A stretch of DNA of 64,000 nucleotides from Nocardioides daeguensis (GTDB taxonomy: Bacteria; Actinomycetota; Actinomycetes; Propionibacteriales; Nocardioidaceae), in NCBI RefSeq assembly GCF_019192965.1, contig NZ_JAHTKU010000021.1, forward strand, positions 62,001 through 126,000, in the 5' to 3' direction. Position numbers and translations under genes: made by a program. The stretch's first letter is position 1. The number at the start of each line of letters is the position of its first letter. Of this stretch, positions 16,922 through 23,578 are shown in pieces. Below the pieces are notes generated by a model. It did no database searches, was not told the origin of the DNA, and was given only the letters and a program-made list of their open reading frames with translations.

Positions 16922-18313
16922 ATGAGCGATCCCATCCGTCCCTCCCTGCCGATCGACCTTCTGCGCAGCCTTCTCGAGAAGCTGCGCCTCACCCGACCGC
17001 GACCGCCGCGCGATGTCGGCGCCGATCGGCTGCGCGCCCAGGTGCGCGTCATCAGGGACGCGATGAAGGAGTCGGGCGTCTCCGGAGCGCCGGTGGAGGG
17101 GTCGCAGCCACCGCGCGACGACGCTGACATCCACTACCTCTACCGCCCCGGTCACGCGCTGGTGAGGCGTCACGACCTCGGCCGGCTGGAGGAGTACTTC
17201 GGCACCGATGAGAACCGGGAGCGGTTCAGGGGCGATCTGGAGTCCCGGGAGACACGGATCCCGGGTCTGATGCTGGCCGCACTGCCGTCTCGGGTGGACG
17301 GTCAGGACGACGTCTTGGCGACGCTCGCCGAGCTGGAGCGCTCACACGTCGTCGAACCAGGCGCGATCACGCCGGACCACGTGGTCTACGTGACTCCGCG
17401 GGGCTTCATGTGCCCCGCCACCGAACCCGAGACCCCGCACCGCCACACCAAGCCCTGGCCCCCGGCCCTGCCCTCCTCGCGAGAGCTTGCGGACCGCGAC
17501 CGGGTCCGGGTGGCGGTGGTCGACACCGGCCTGTGGACCGAGGCGGTCGGCAGCGCGATGTCCCCGTGGCTCGAGGTCGGCGACGTCGTGGCCGATCCTT
17601 CCGACGTCGAGACGGTCGACCCGACCGCGATCCACCCGTACGCCGGCCACGGCACCTTCGTCGCCGGGGTGATCAGCTGCCTCGCACCGGACACCCGGGT
17701 CGAGGTCGAAGGGGTGCTGGTGCACGGCGGCGCGGTCTACGAGTCGGAGATCATCCAGCAACTGCAGGAGGCGATCGACGACGACGACCACCCGCAGGTC
17801 ATCAGCATCTCTGCGGGGACCCACACCCGCGGCGACTTCGCGCTGCTGGGCTTCGAGCTCCTCGGCGAGTCCAACAAGCTGGCCGAGCGGGAGGACGTGC
17901 TGATCGTCGCGGCGGCCGGCAACGACTCCAGCGACAAGCCGTTCTGGCCGGCGGCCTTCCCGTGGGTGGTGTCGGTCGGATCGGTGGACCCGGACGCCTG
18001 CGTGTCGGACTTCTCCAACGTCGGTCCGTGGGTCGACGTGTACGCCCGCGGGCGCGACCTGGTCAACGCGTTCCCGAAGGGCAGCTACACCTGCCACGAG
18101 CCGCCGAACGTCGGCGAGGTCCGCACCTTCGACGGCCTGGCCCGGTGGAGCGGTACGTCGTTCTCCACCCCGGTCGTGACCGGGCTGATCGCCGCCCGGA
18201 TGCGGGAGACAGGCCAGTCGGCGCGGGAGGCGTGGCGAGACGTCCTCGCCACCGCGGCGCCGCACACCGACCCGCGGGGCGGCGCGATCAAGGTCGTCGG
18301 CCCGCTGACCTGA
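16922..18313 (+). CDS. Cytoplasmic S8 (subtilisin) peptidase
   Basis: A 463-residue serine protease. Residues 1 to about 190 form a charged N-terminal domain without signal peptide or membrane helix. The subtilase domain has Asp201 (VAVVDTGLW), His243 (YAGHGTFVAGV) and Ser413 (SGTSFSTP), and the oxyanion Asn is in AAAGNDSS. Subtilisins are usually secreted; absence of an export signal implies an intracellular, regulated role. RBS AGGAG precedes ATG 16922. It diverges from the CHAT gene and converges on the sigma-factor pair, so the four genes probably form one module. The N-terminal domain may be a propeptide or a sensing domain. Confidence 0.9.
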   Translation: MSDPIRPSLPIDLLRSLLEKLRLTRPRPPRDVGADRLRAQVRVIRDAMKESGVSGAPVEGSQPPRDDADIHYLYRPGHALVRRHDLGRLEEYFGTDENRERFRGDLESRETRIPGLMLAALPSRVDGQDDVLATLAELERSHVVEPGAITPDHVVYVTPRGFMCPATEPETPHRHTKPWPPALPSSRELADRDRVRVAVVDTGLWTEAVGSAMSPWLEVGDVVADPSDVETVDPTAIHPYAGHGTFVAGVISCLAPDTRVEVEGVLVHGGAVYESEIIQQLQEAIDDDDHPQVISISAGTHTRGDFALLGFELLGESNKLAEREDVLIVAAAGNDSSDKPFWPAAFPWVVSVGSVDPDACVSDFSNVGPWVDVYARGRDLVNAFPKGSYTCHEPPNVGEVRTFDGLARWSGTSFSTPVVTGLIAARMRETGQSAREAWRDVLATAAPHTDPRGGAIKVVGPLT

Positions 18314-18358
18314 CGTTTCGAGGCTCGTCGCCGGCGCTGCTCGCACCTCAACCAGCGG
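18314..18358. terminator. Imperfect palindrome between convergent genes
   Basis: The 45-nt gap between the convergent peptidase and the 158-aa gene contains TTTCGAGG ... ACCTCAA around a GC-rich, nearly self-complementary core (CGTCGCCGGCG). It resembles the interspersed palindromes common between genes of Nocardioides-type genomes and may terminate both transcripts. Confidence 0.4.
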
Positions 18359-18835
18359 TCAGAGCATCACCCACGGGGTGGTGAGCGACCAGCCGCCCTG
18401 CTCGACGACGAACCGGACGGTGCCGGGGTGCACGCCCTCCAGCCGGAAGAAGCCGGAGGCGTCGGCCTCGGCACTCAGGGCGTGCGCGTCGGGACGTTCC
18501 AGCATCACCGAGGCCGGCTCGGTGACGGAGGCCGCCTCCCCGGCGGCGATCACCTGACCGAGGAGGGTCTCGCCCTCGACCTCGACCTCGAGGGTGAGGC
18601 CACTGTGGCCGAAGGACAGGGTGCGGGGCTCGCCCCCCTCGTCCGAGCCGGAGCGTACGGCGGCGCCCGCGTCGAGGGCGGAGTCGTGGAGCAGCTCGGC
18701 CAGCTCGGCGTCGACCGAGCGCCACGTGAGGGCGGCGCGGGCCGCCGTACGCCGCCGGTCGCTGACGGCCGCCTCCTCGGCGACGGCCTCGCCGAGCAGG
18801 GCCATCAGCTCGTCGTCGTCCAGGGGACCGGTCAC
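18359..18835 (-). CDS. Sigma-factor-coupled small protein, 158 aa
   Basis: A 158-residue protein. Residues 1-60 are acidic helices (PLDDDELMALLGEAVAEEAA; ARAALTWRSVDAELAELLHD). Residues about 80-158 look beta-rich, with EVEVEGETLLGQV and SGFFRLEGVHPGTVRFVVE resembling the small beta-sandwich of carboxypeptidase-regulatory or SpaA-like domains. GTG 18835 overlaps the sigma-factor stop (GTGA), so the two are translationally coupled. It lacks the zinc-binding HxxxCxxC of ZAS anti-sigma factors and has no membrane helix, so it is not a standard anti-sigma factor. I do not recognise it; it may be the sensor or effector of the module. Confidence 0.78.
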   Translation of the reverse strand: MTGPLDDDELMALLGEAVAEEAAVSDRRRTAARAALTWRSVDAELAELLHDSALDAGAAVRSGSDEGGEPRTLSFGHSGLTLEVEVEGETLLGQVIAAGEAASVTEPASVMLERPDAHALSAEADASGFFRLEGVHPGTVRFVVEQGGWSLTTPWVML

Positions 18836-19404
18836 GGGGTCACCTCCACCAGTCGGCGCAGCGCGGGGGTACGGCGCAGCTGCTCGAGCGCGCGGGCGCG
18901 GGTCGGGCCGATGCTGCCGACGGGGATGCCGAAGCGGCGGCTGATCTCCTCGTAGCCCACAGGTGGGTCGGCGAGGAGGAGCAGGAGCAGGGCCCGGCGG
19001 GCCTCGGGGAGCGCGGCGAGGGCCTCGCGGAGCAGCTGGCGGCTCTCGGCCGCGAGCAGGTCGGTGCCGGCGACGTCGTCGACGACCGCGTCGAGGCCGG
19101 TCGCGTCCTGCGGGTCGACGGGGCGGACCCGGCCGCGGGCGGCCAGCAGGCGCAGGCACTCGTTGCGGGTCGTCGTCCGGATCCAGCCGGGCAGCGCCGC
19201 GGGCTCGCGCAGGTCGCCGAGGTGCTCGACGAGGCGCAGCCAGACGGTCTGGCTGACGTCGTCGCCGTCGGCCTCCGAGAGCCGGTGGCCGCGGATGATC
19301 GCGTCCACCAGCGGGAGGAAGCGGTCCACGATCGCATCCCATGCATGCTGGTCTCCTTCCCGCGCCGCGGGGACGAGCGCGGACAGCGGTGAGCTCACGT
19401 CCAC
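18832..19404 (-). CDS. ECF-like RNA polymerase sigma factor
   Basis: A 190-residue sigma-70 family protein. Region 2 (AWDAIVDRFLPLVDAIIRGH ... DVSQTVWLRLVEHLGDLREP ... WIRTTTRNECLRLL) and region 4 (GYEEISRRFGIPVGSIGPTRARALEQL) are visible. GTG 19404 is chosen because GGGGG stands 7 nt before it; ATG 19455 would add an unsupported tail. It is the first gene of a two-gene unit with the 158-aa protein and faces the CHAT/subtilisin pair. A perfect 21-nt palindrome at 19491-19511 lies upstream and may control it. It probably transcribes the protease genes, but no matching promoter pair could be established. Confidence 0.9.
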   Translation of the reverse strand: MDVSSPLSALVPAAREGDQHAWDAIVDRFLPLVDAIIRGHRLSEADGDDVSQTVWLRLVEHLGDLREPAALPGWIRTTTRNECLRLLAARGRVRPVDPQDATGLDAVVDDVAGTDLLAAESRQLLREALAALPEARRALLLLLLADPPVGYEEISRRFGIPVGSIGPTRARALEQLRRTPALRRLVEVTP

Positions 19405-19490
19405 ACCCGACCCCCTTCGCACGGTGCGAGAGCTTGCGGATGCATCGTCCCGCACTTCTGACCCGCGAACCAGTGCCGCTGATACGTCGA

Positions 19491-19511
19491 GACCGGGTGT
19501 ATCACCCGGTC
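19491..19511. promoter_or_regulatory. GACCGGGTG-TAT-CACCCGGTC palindrome
   Basis: Perfect 9-bp arms with a 3-nt loop, about 87 nt upstream of the sigma-factor start and 68 nt upstream of the small gene at 19579. It is a good operator candidate for either divergent unit. A terminator is less likely because genes diverge from here. Confidence 0.5.
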
Positions 19512-19578
19512 CCGCCGTCCCCTCCTCCTTCCATCACCCCACCGCGGCACTCCCGCAGCTCCCCGGAAGGAACCCGTC

Positions 19579-19960
19579 ATGACCTGGACCGAGACCCACG
19601 AACGCACCCGCATCATCCGCGAGGTCGAGGCCGCCGCCGCGACCGACATGAGCGGGCGGTCCCCTGGCGCGAGGAGTGGCGCCCGTACTTCGACGGCCCC
19701 GTGGCCCTGGTCGTTGCGCTCCGGGCCCGCTGGCAGCACATGTGCGAGGCCCAGCTCGACGTCCAGGCCGGTGAAGACGAGGTCGAGCACACCTCTGCGC
19801 GGCTGCGTCGTACCCAGGCGGCCGTCCTGCTCATCCTGCGCCGGTACGACGCCGGCGCGCCCGGTGCGCCCGTCGTCCTCGGCCTGGCGGCTCCGCGGCC
19901 CGTTTCCGTCCCGCGGCGGCCCGCCGGTTCCACCTGCGCGGCCCGATCCTGCCTGCCTAG
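19579..19960 (+). pseudogene. Small actinobacterial protein gene, frameshifted
   Basis: ATG 19579 follows a good RBS (GGAAGGA) and reads MTWTETHERTRIIREVEAAA, ending ATDMSG. The frame then becomes nonsense, while the next frame continues plausibly as AVPWREEWRPYFDGPVALV, then LRARWQHMCEAQLD and LRRTQAAVLLILRRYD. One base appears missing near 19650. The joined product would be a helical protein of about 110-130 residues of unknown function, a type common in Nocardioides-like genomes. No clean stop follows in the shifted frame, so the 3' end given is approximate. A real mutation or a sequencing error would explain it. Confidence 0.45.
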
Positions 19961-20019
19961 GCCCGGATCGACCGCCGTCCTCGCGTTCTCGGCCCGTGGG
20001 GGGTCGGTGCGGCGCGAGC

Positions 20020-20052
20020 GGGTGGCCCGTCCGGACGCCGGACGGGCCACCC
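20020..20052. terminator. Strong hairpin between 19579 gene and marR-like gene
   Basis: GGGTGGCCCGTCCGG (20020-20034) pairs perfectly with CCGGACGGGCCACCC (20038-20052), a 15-bp stem with a 3-nt loop. It stands between convergent genes and should terminate both. This region (about 19961-20071) holds no other gene. Confidence 0.8.
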
Positions 20053-20071
20053 CCTTCTCACGTCGAGGGGC

Positions 20072-20578
20072 TCAGCCCTCGCGCTCCTCGGAGCGCACCG
20101 TGACCTTCTTCAAGAGCCGGTTGAGGGTCGCGAGCTCGCGCTCGGTGAGGGCCTCCGCGAGGTCGTCCTCGGCCCGGCCCCGGAGGTCCATCGCCTGGCG
20201 CCAGATCGCCATGCCCGCCTTGGTGACCTCCACGATCACCCGCCGCCGGTCCTCCACGGCGGGGATCCGGCGGATCCAGCCGGCCTTCTCGAGGCCGTCG
20301 AGGCGCCCGGTCATCCCGGCCCCGGAGACGCCGAGCTCGGTGGCGAGCTCGGTCGGCGAGGCGGAGCCGGGGGTGTCGCGGATCATCAGCACGTGCAGGG
20401 TGTCGTACTCGAAGTCGGTGAGCCCGACCTCGGCGACGGCGCGCTGCTTGGCGCGGCGCAGGTAGCGGTCGATCCGGTTGACCCGGACGAACACGCCCTC
20501 GACGGCCTCGTCGAAGGCCAGGTCGAGCCAGTGGTCCTTCCACCGCGCGACGTGGCGGTCCGTCCAGTCCTCGGCCAT
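20072..20578 (-). CDS. MarR-family transcriptional regulator
   Basis: A 168-residue winged-helix regulator. The N-terminal dimer helix is followed by the DNA-binding domain SPTELATELGVSGAGMTGRLDGLEKAGWI and the wing RIPAVEDRRRVIVEVT, then a long C-terminal dimerisation helix. The ligand is unknown. It follows a small membrane protein gene on the same strand with only 9 nt between, but a TAGCGT box (20585-20590) lies 6 nt before ATG 20578, giving it its own probable leaderless promoter. It may control the MFS exporter at 21171, whose promoter region has inverted repeats. Confidence 0.9.
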   Translation of the reverse strand: MAEDWTDRHVARWKDHWLDLAFDEAVEGVFVRVNRIDRYLRRAKQRAVAEVGLTDFEYDTLHVLMIRDTPGSASPTELATELGVSGAGMTGRLDGLEKAGWIRRIPAVEDRRRVIVEVTKAGMAIWRQAMDLRGRAEDDLAEALTERELATLNRLLKKVTVRSEEREG

Positions 20579-20587
20579 GGCCGAACG

Positions 20588-21088
20588 CTACTGCGCGACG
20601 CGCAGCCGTCCGCGCCAGCGCCCGGCGAGGCCGGCACCGACGAGCATCGTGGCGACCAGCGGGAACAGGTACGACGGCGAGGCGAACCAGTAGTACGTCG
20701 ACGGCAGGTCGCGGGTGAAGTCGAAGAAGCTCTCGATGTCGGCGAGGAACCACGCGAACGGCACCAGGCCCCAGAGCAGGCCGGCCAGCACCGGTCCCAG
20801 ACCGGAGAGCCGCGCCGTCGCCGCGACGGCGAGCAGGATCAGGGCGCCGACCAGCATCAGCAGCAGCTCGTCGAGCGCGCCGGAGTTGTCCATGCTCCGC
20901 GCCCGCTCGATGTAGTACTTGCCCGCGCCGTAGTCGAACACCAGGACTCCGATCGGCGTCAGCCCGAGGGCGAGGACCACGCTGCCGAGGTGACGCAGCG
21001 CCATGGACGAGCGACGCCGGATCGTGGGAGACCCGGGAGACCCGGGCGGCCCGGGAGGCGGGAGGTAGGGAGCAGCTGGCTCGGTCAT
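20588..21088 (-). CDS. Four-helix membrane protein, 166 aa
   Basis: A 166-residue protein with a proline-rich cytoplasmic N-terminus (YLPPPGPPGSPGSP) and four predicted membrane helices: SVVLALGLTPIGVLVFDYG, LLLMLVGALILLAVAATA, GPVLAGLLWGLVPFAWFLA and YLFPLVATMLVGAGLAG. No functional motif is recognised. It lies between and probably cotranscribes with the marR-like gene, and diverges from the MFS exporter. Confidence 0.75.
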   Translation of the reverse strand: MTEPAAPYLPPPGPPGSPGSPTIRRRSSMALRHLGSVVLALGLTPIGVLVFDYGAGKYYIERARSMDNSGALDELLLMLVGALILLAVAATARLSGLGPVLAGLLWGLVPFAWFLADIESFFDFTRDLPSTYYWFASPSYLFPLVATMLVGAGLAGRWRGRLRVAQ

Positions 21089-21130
21089 GGCGCGAGCCTG
21101 CCCCGGCGCGGACCGGTCCGAAACAGGTAT

Positions 21131-21164
21131 TTCGTGAGCGAATACTTAGGTGGCGAAGTATCCT
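21131..21164 (+). promoter_or_regulatory. MFS promoter with inverted repeats
   Basis: TTCGTGAGCGAA and the flanking TACTT ... AAGTA repeat overlap the expected -35 to -10 area, and TATCCT (21159-21164) is a leaderless -10. The AT-content is locally high. This is the likely operator of the MarR-family regulator. Confidence 0.5.
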
Positions 21165-21170
21165 CCTCCG

Positions 21171-22406
21171 GTGCCCCCGTCCTCCCCGCTCCGCTCGCGC
21201 AACTTCCGGCTGCTCGTCGGAGGCGTTGCCGTCAGCGGTCTGGGGTCGGCGATGACCCCCGTGGCGCTGGCCTTTGCCGTCCTCGACCTCGGCGGCACCG
21301 CCACCCAGCTGGGCCTGGTCGTCGCCGCGTTCTCGGCCGCCGAGGTCCTCACCATCCTGTACGGCGGCGTGCTCGGCGACCGGCTCCCCCGCCAGCTCCT
21401 CATGCAGGGCTCGTCGGCGGCGACCGCCGTCAGCCAGGCGGCGTGCGCGACGGTGCTGATCACCGGCCACGGCTCGCTGTGGTTCCTCACCGCGATCGGG
21501 GTGGTCAACGGCTGCCTCGGGGCGATCGCGCAGCCCGCCTCCAACGCGATGACCCGCTCGACGGTCACCGACGAGCAGCTCGGCCGTGCGGTCGTGCTGC
21601 GCAGCCTGGCCACGCAGACCGCGTTCGCGATCGGCTTCGCCGTCGCCGGCGTCATCGTCGCGGTCACCAGCCCCGGCTGGGCGATCGCGGTCGACGCGGC
21701 GACGTACGCCGTCGCGGCGGTGCTCTTCGCGATGATCCGCGTCCCCAGCGCCGTGAGCGCCGAGCGCGAGCGACTCCTCGCCGAGCTCGCCGACGGCGCC
21801 CGCGAGGTCTTCCGGCACGCCTGGCTGTGGCTGCTGATCGGGCAGGCGTTGCTCTACCACCTGTGCTTCGGCGGGGTGCAGGGCGTGCTCGGGCCGATCG
21901 TCGTGAGCGACACGTGGAGCAAGGAGGCCTGGGGCTGGGCGCTCTCGGCCCTCATGCTCGGCTTCGTCGCCGGCGGCCTGGTCGCGCTGCGCTGGCGCCC
22001 GCGGCACCTGCTGCGCTGGGGCGTGCTGATGCTGTCCCTGACCGCCGCCTTCCCGCTCGCGCTCGCGGTCGCCGACGACCTGTCCGTGGTGCTCGCGGGC
22101 GCGTTCGTGCACGGCGTCGGGCTGCAGCTGTTCAGCGTCAGCTGGGACCTGGCGATCCAGGAGAACGTCGCCGAGGACATGCTCGCGCGGGTCTACTCCT
22201 TCGACCTCGTCGGCTCGTTCGTCTGCCGCCCGCTCGGCCTCGCGCTGACCGGTCCGGTCGCCGCTCTGGTCGGCACCGACCGGTGGCTGGTCCTGGTCGC
22301 CGCCGTGATCGGGCTCAGCTCGCTCGCCGCGCTGGGCGCGCCGTCGGTATGGCAGCTGACCCGTCGTACGACGCCGGTCGCCGCGCCCGCGCCCGCGCCG
22401 CTGTAA
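21171..22406 (+). CDS. MFS transporter (drug efflux type)
   Basis: A 411-residue major facilitator with about 12 membrane helices. The loop 2-3 motif GVLGDRLPRQLLM matches the G-x-L-a-D-r-x-g-r pattern of proton-driven exporters. It probably exports a hydrophobic compound; substrate unknown. GTG 21171 is preferred because a TATCCT box (21159-21164) ends 6 nt before it; GTG 21150 would extend the frame by 7 residues. Inverted repeats TTCG-TGAG-CGAA (21131-21142) and TACTT...AAGTA overlap the promoter, consistent with repression by the nearby MarR protein. Its stop lies inside a dispersed palindromic element. Confidence 0.88.
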   Translation: MPPSSPLRSRNFRLLVGGVAVSGLGSAMTPVALAFAVLDLGGTATQLGLVVAAFSAAEVLTILYGGVLGDRLPRQLLMQGSSAATAVSQAACATVLITGHGSLWFLTAIGVVNGCLGAIAQPASNAMTRSTVTDEQLGRAVVLRSLATQTAFAIGFAVAGVIVAVTSPGWAIAVDAATYAVAAVLFAMIRVPSAVSAERERLLAELADGAREVFRHAWLWLLIGQALLYHLCFGGVQGVLGPIVVSDTWSKEAWGWALSALMLGFVAGGLVALRWRPRHLLRWGVLMLSLTAAFPLALAVADDLSVVLAGAFVHGVGLQLFSVSWDLAIQENVAEDMLARVYSFDLVGSFVCRPLGLALTGPVAALVGTDRWLVLVAAVIGLSSLAALGAPSVWQLTRRTTPVAAPAPAPL

Positions 22407-22490
22407 CACGCCGTCCACCCGACAGGTCGGCGGTTGTCAGCAGCCGTACGGCGTGTCGTGCGGCGTGTCGCTACGTGGACAGCGTGTTAC
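22403..22490. repeat. Dispersed palindromic element, copy 1
   Basis: 88 bp with terminal inverted repeats GTAACACGCCGTCCAC and GTGGACAGCGTGTTAC (15 of 16 match). It starts inside the last codon of the MFS gene and supplies its stop, and lies between convergent genes. A second copy with the same ends and an otherwise different interior is at 52080-52187. Confidence 0.7.
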
Positions 22491-22504
22491 TTGAGCAGGG
22501 CCGG

Positions 22505-23578
22505 TCAGCGCAGCCGGGAGCGCTTCGGGACGACCAGCGGGGCGCCGGGCTCGCCCACCTCGACCTCGAGGATCGCGTGGTGGGAGGCCGTGCCGAGGAT
22601 CGCCGACTGGTTGGCGACGAGCAGCCGAGTGCCGAGGAAGGTCGCGTTGGACGGACTGTCGAACGGGATCGCCGAGCCGTTGGTGCCGAGGACCGGGCCG
22701 GGCGGGAACTTCGCGAGGAGCGTGCCGTCCGGGCCGAGCTTGACCAGCTGGTTGGTCCCGAGCAGCGCGACGTAGACGTTCCCGGACTGCGCGACGCCGA
22801 AGCCGTCGGGCAGGTCGAGCGGGCCCGAGGTCCACACCGTCGCGACCGGGCCGGGGCTGCCGTCGGCGGCGACCGGGATCCGGTAGAGGTGGCCGCGGAG
22901 CAGGTCGAGCGGGTCGGTGGTGGTCTGCTGGCTGACCAGGAACGAGCGGCGGGAGCGCTCGTAGACGATGCCCGTCGTACCGAACCCGGCGCCGGCCAGG
23001 GTCTTCGACCGCAGCCATGGCGCCGGCTCGCCGCCCTTCGCGGGAAGACGCCAGATCACGCCCTGGCCGTAGTCGGTCAGGTAGAGCCTCCCGCCCGGGC
23101 CCCACGCGGCGTAGTTGGGGATCGGGTGTCCGGGACCCGGCAGGTCGGGCAGCGTCGCCTGCACCTTGAACCGGCCGGTGCGCAGGTTGAGGGTGAGCAC
23201 CTGGGCGCGGGACTTCTCCAGCAGGACCAGGCGGCCGCGGGCATCGGAGGTGGCCACCTGGACCCCGCGCGGACGGCCGAGGTCCTGGCCGGGCACGGTC
23301 CACGACCGCAGCAGGGTGCCGTCGGCGGTCCACTCGAGGACCCGGGAGGCCATCGTGTCGCCGGCCGGGTTGGTGTACGTCGCGGCGTAGACCCGCCCGT
23401 TCGGCGCGACGTGCACGTACGCCGGGAAGCCGGGCTTGCCGACGGTCGAGAAGACCCGGGTGGGCCACTTCTCCGGCGACGCCTGCTCGCCGGACGCCGG
23501 GCCGGCGAGGCCGGCCAGACCGGTCATGCCGGCCAGCGCGGCGACGAGGGTCAGGGCGAGGGCGAGCGGTCGCCTCAC
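22505..23578 (-). CDS. Secreted beta-propeller, SMP-30/gluconolactonase-like
   Basis: A 357-residue exported protein with a signal peptide (RRPLALALTLVAALAGMTGL, cleavage near ASG-EQ) and repeated beta-propeller blades: GFPAYVHVAPNGRVYAAT, GRPRGVQVATSDARGRLVLL, NYAAWGPGGRLYLTDYG, PDGFGVAQSGNVYVALL. It resembles SMP-30-type lactonases or NHL-like propellers, though catalytic metal ligands were not assigned. GTG 23578 overlaps the amine-oxidase stop (GTGA), so the two are coupled and probably act on one compound outside the membrane. Confidence 0.8.
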   Translation of the reverse strand: MRRPLALALTLVAALAGMTGLAGLAGPASGEQASPEKWPTRVFSTVGKPGFPAYVHVAPNGRVYAATYTNPAGDTMASRVLEWTADGTLLRSWTVPGQDLGRPRGVQVATSDARGRLVLLEKSRAQVLTLNLRTGRFKVQATLPDLPGPGHPIPNYAAWGPGGRLYLTDYGQGVIWRLPAKGGEPAPWLRSKTLAGAGFGTTGIVYERSRRSFLVSQQTTTDPLDLLRGHLYRIPVAADGSPGPVATVWTSGPLDLPDGFGVAQSGNVYVALLGTNQLVKLGPDGTLLAKFPPGPVLGTNGSAIPFDSPSNATFLGTRLLVANQSAILGTASHHAILEVEVGEPGAPLVVPKRSRLR

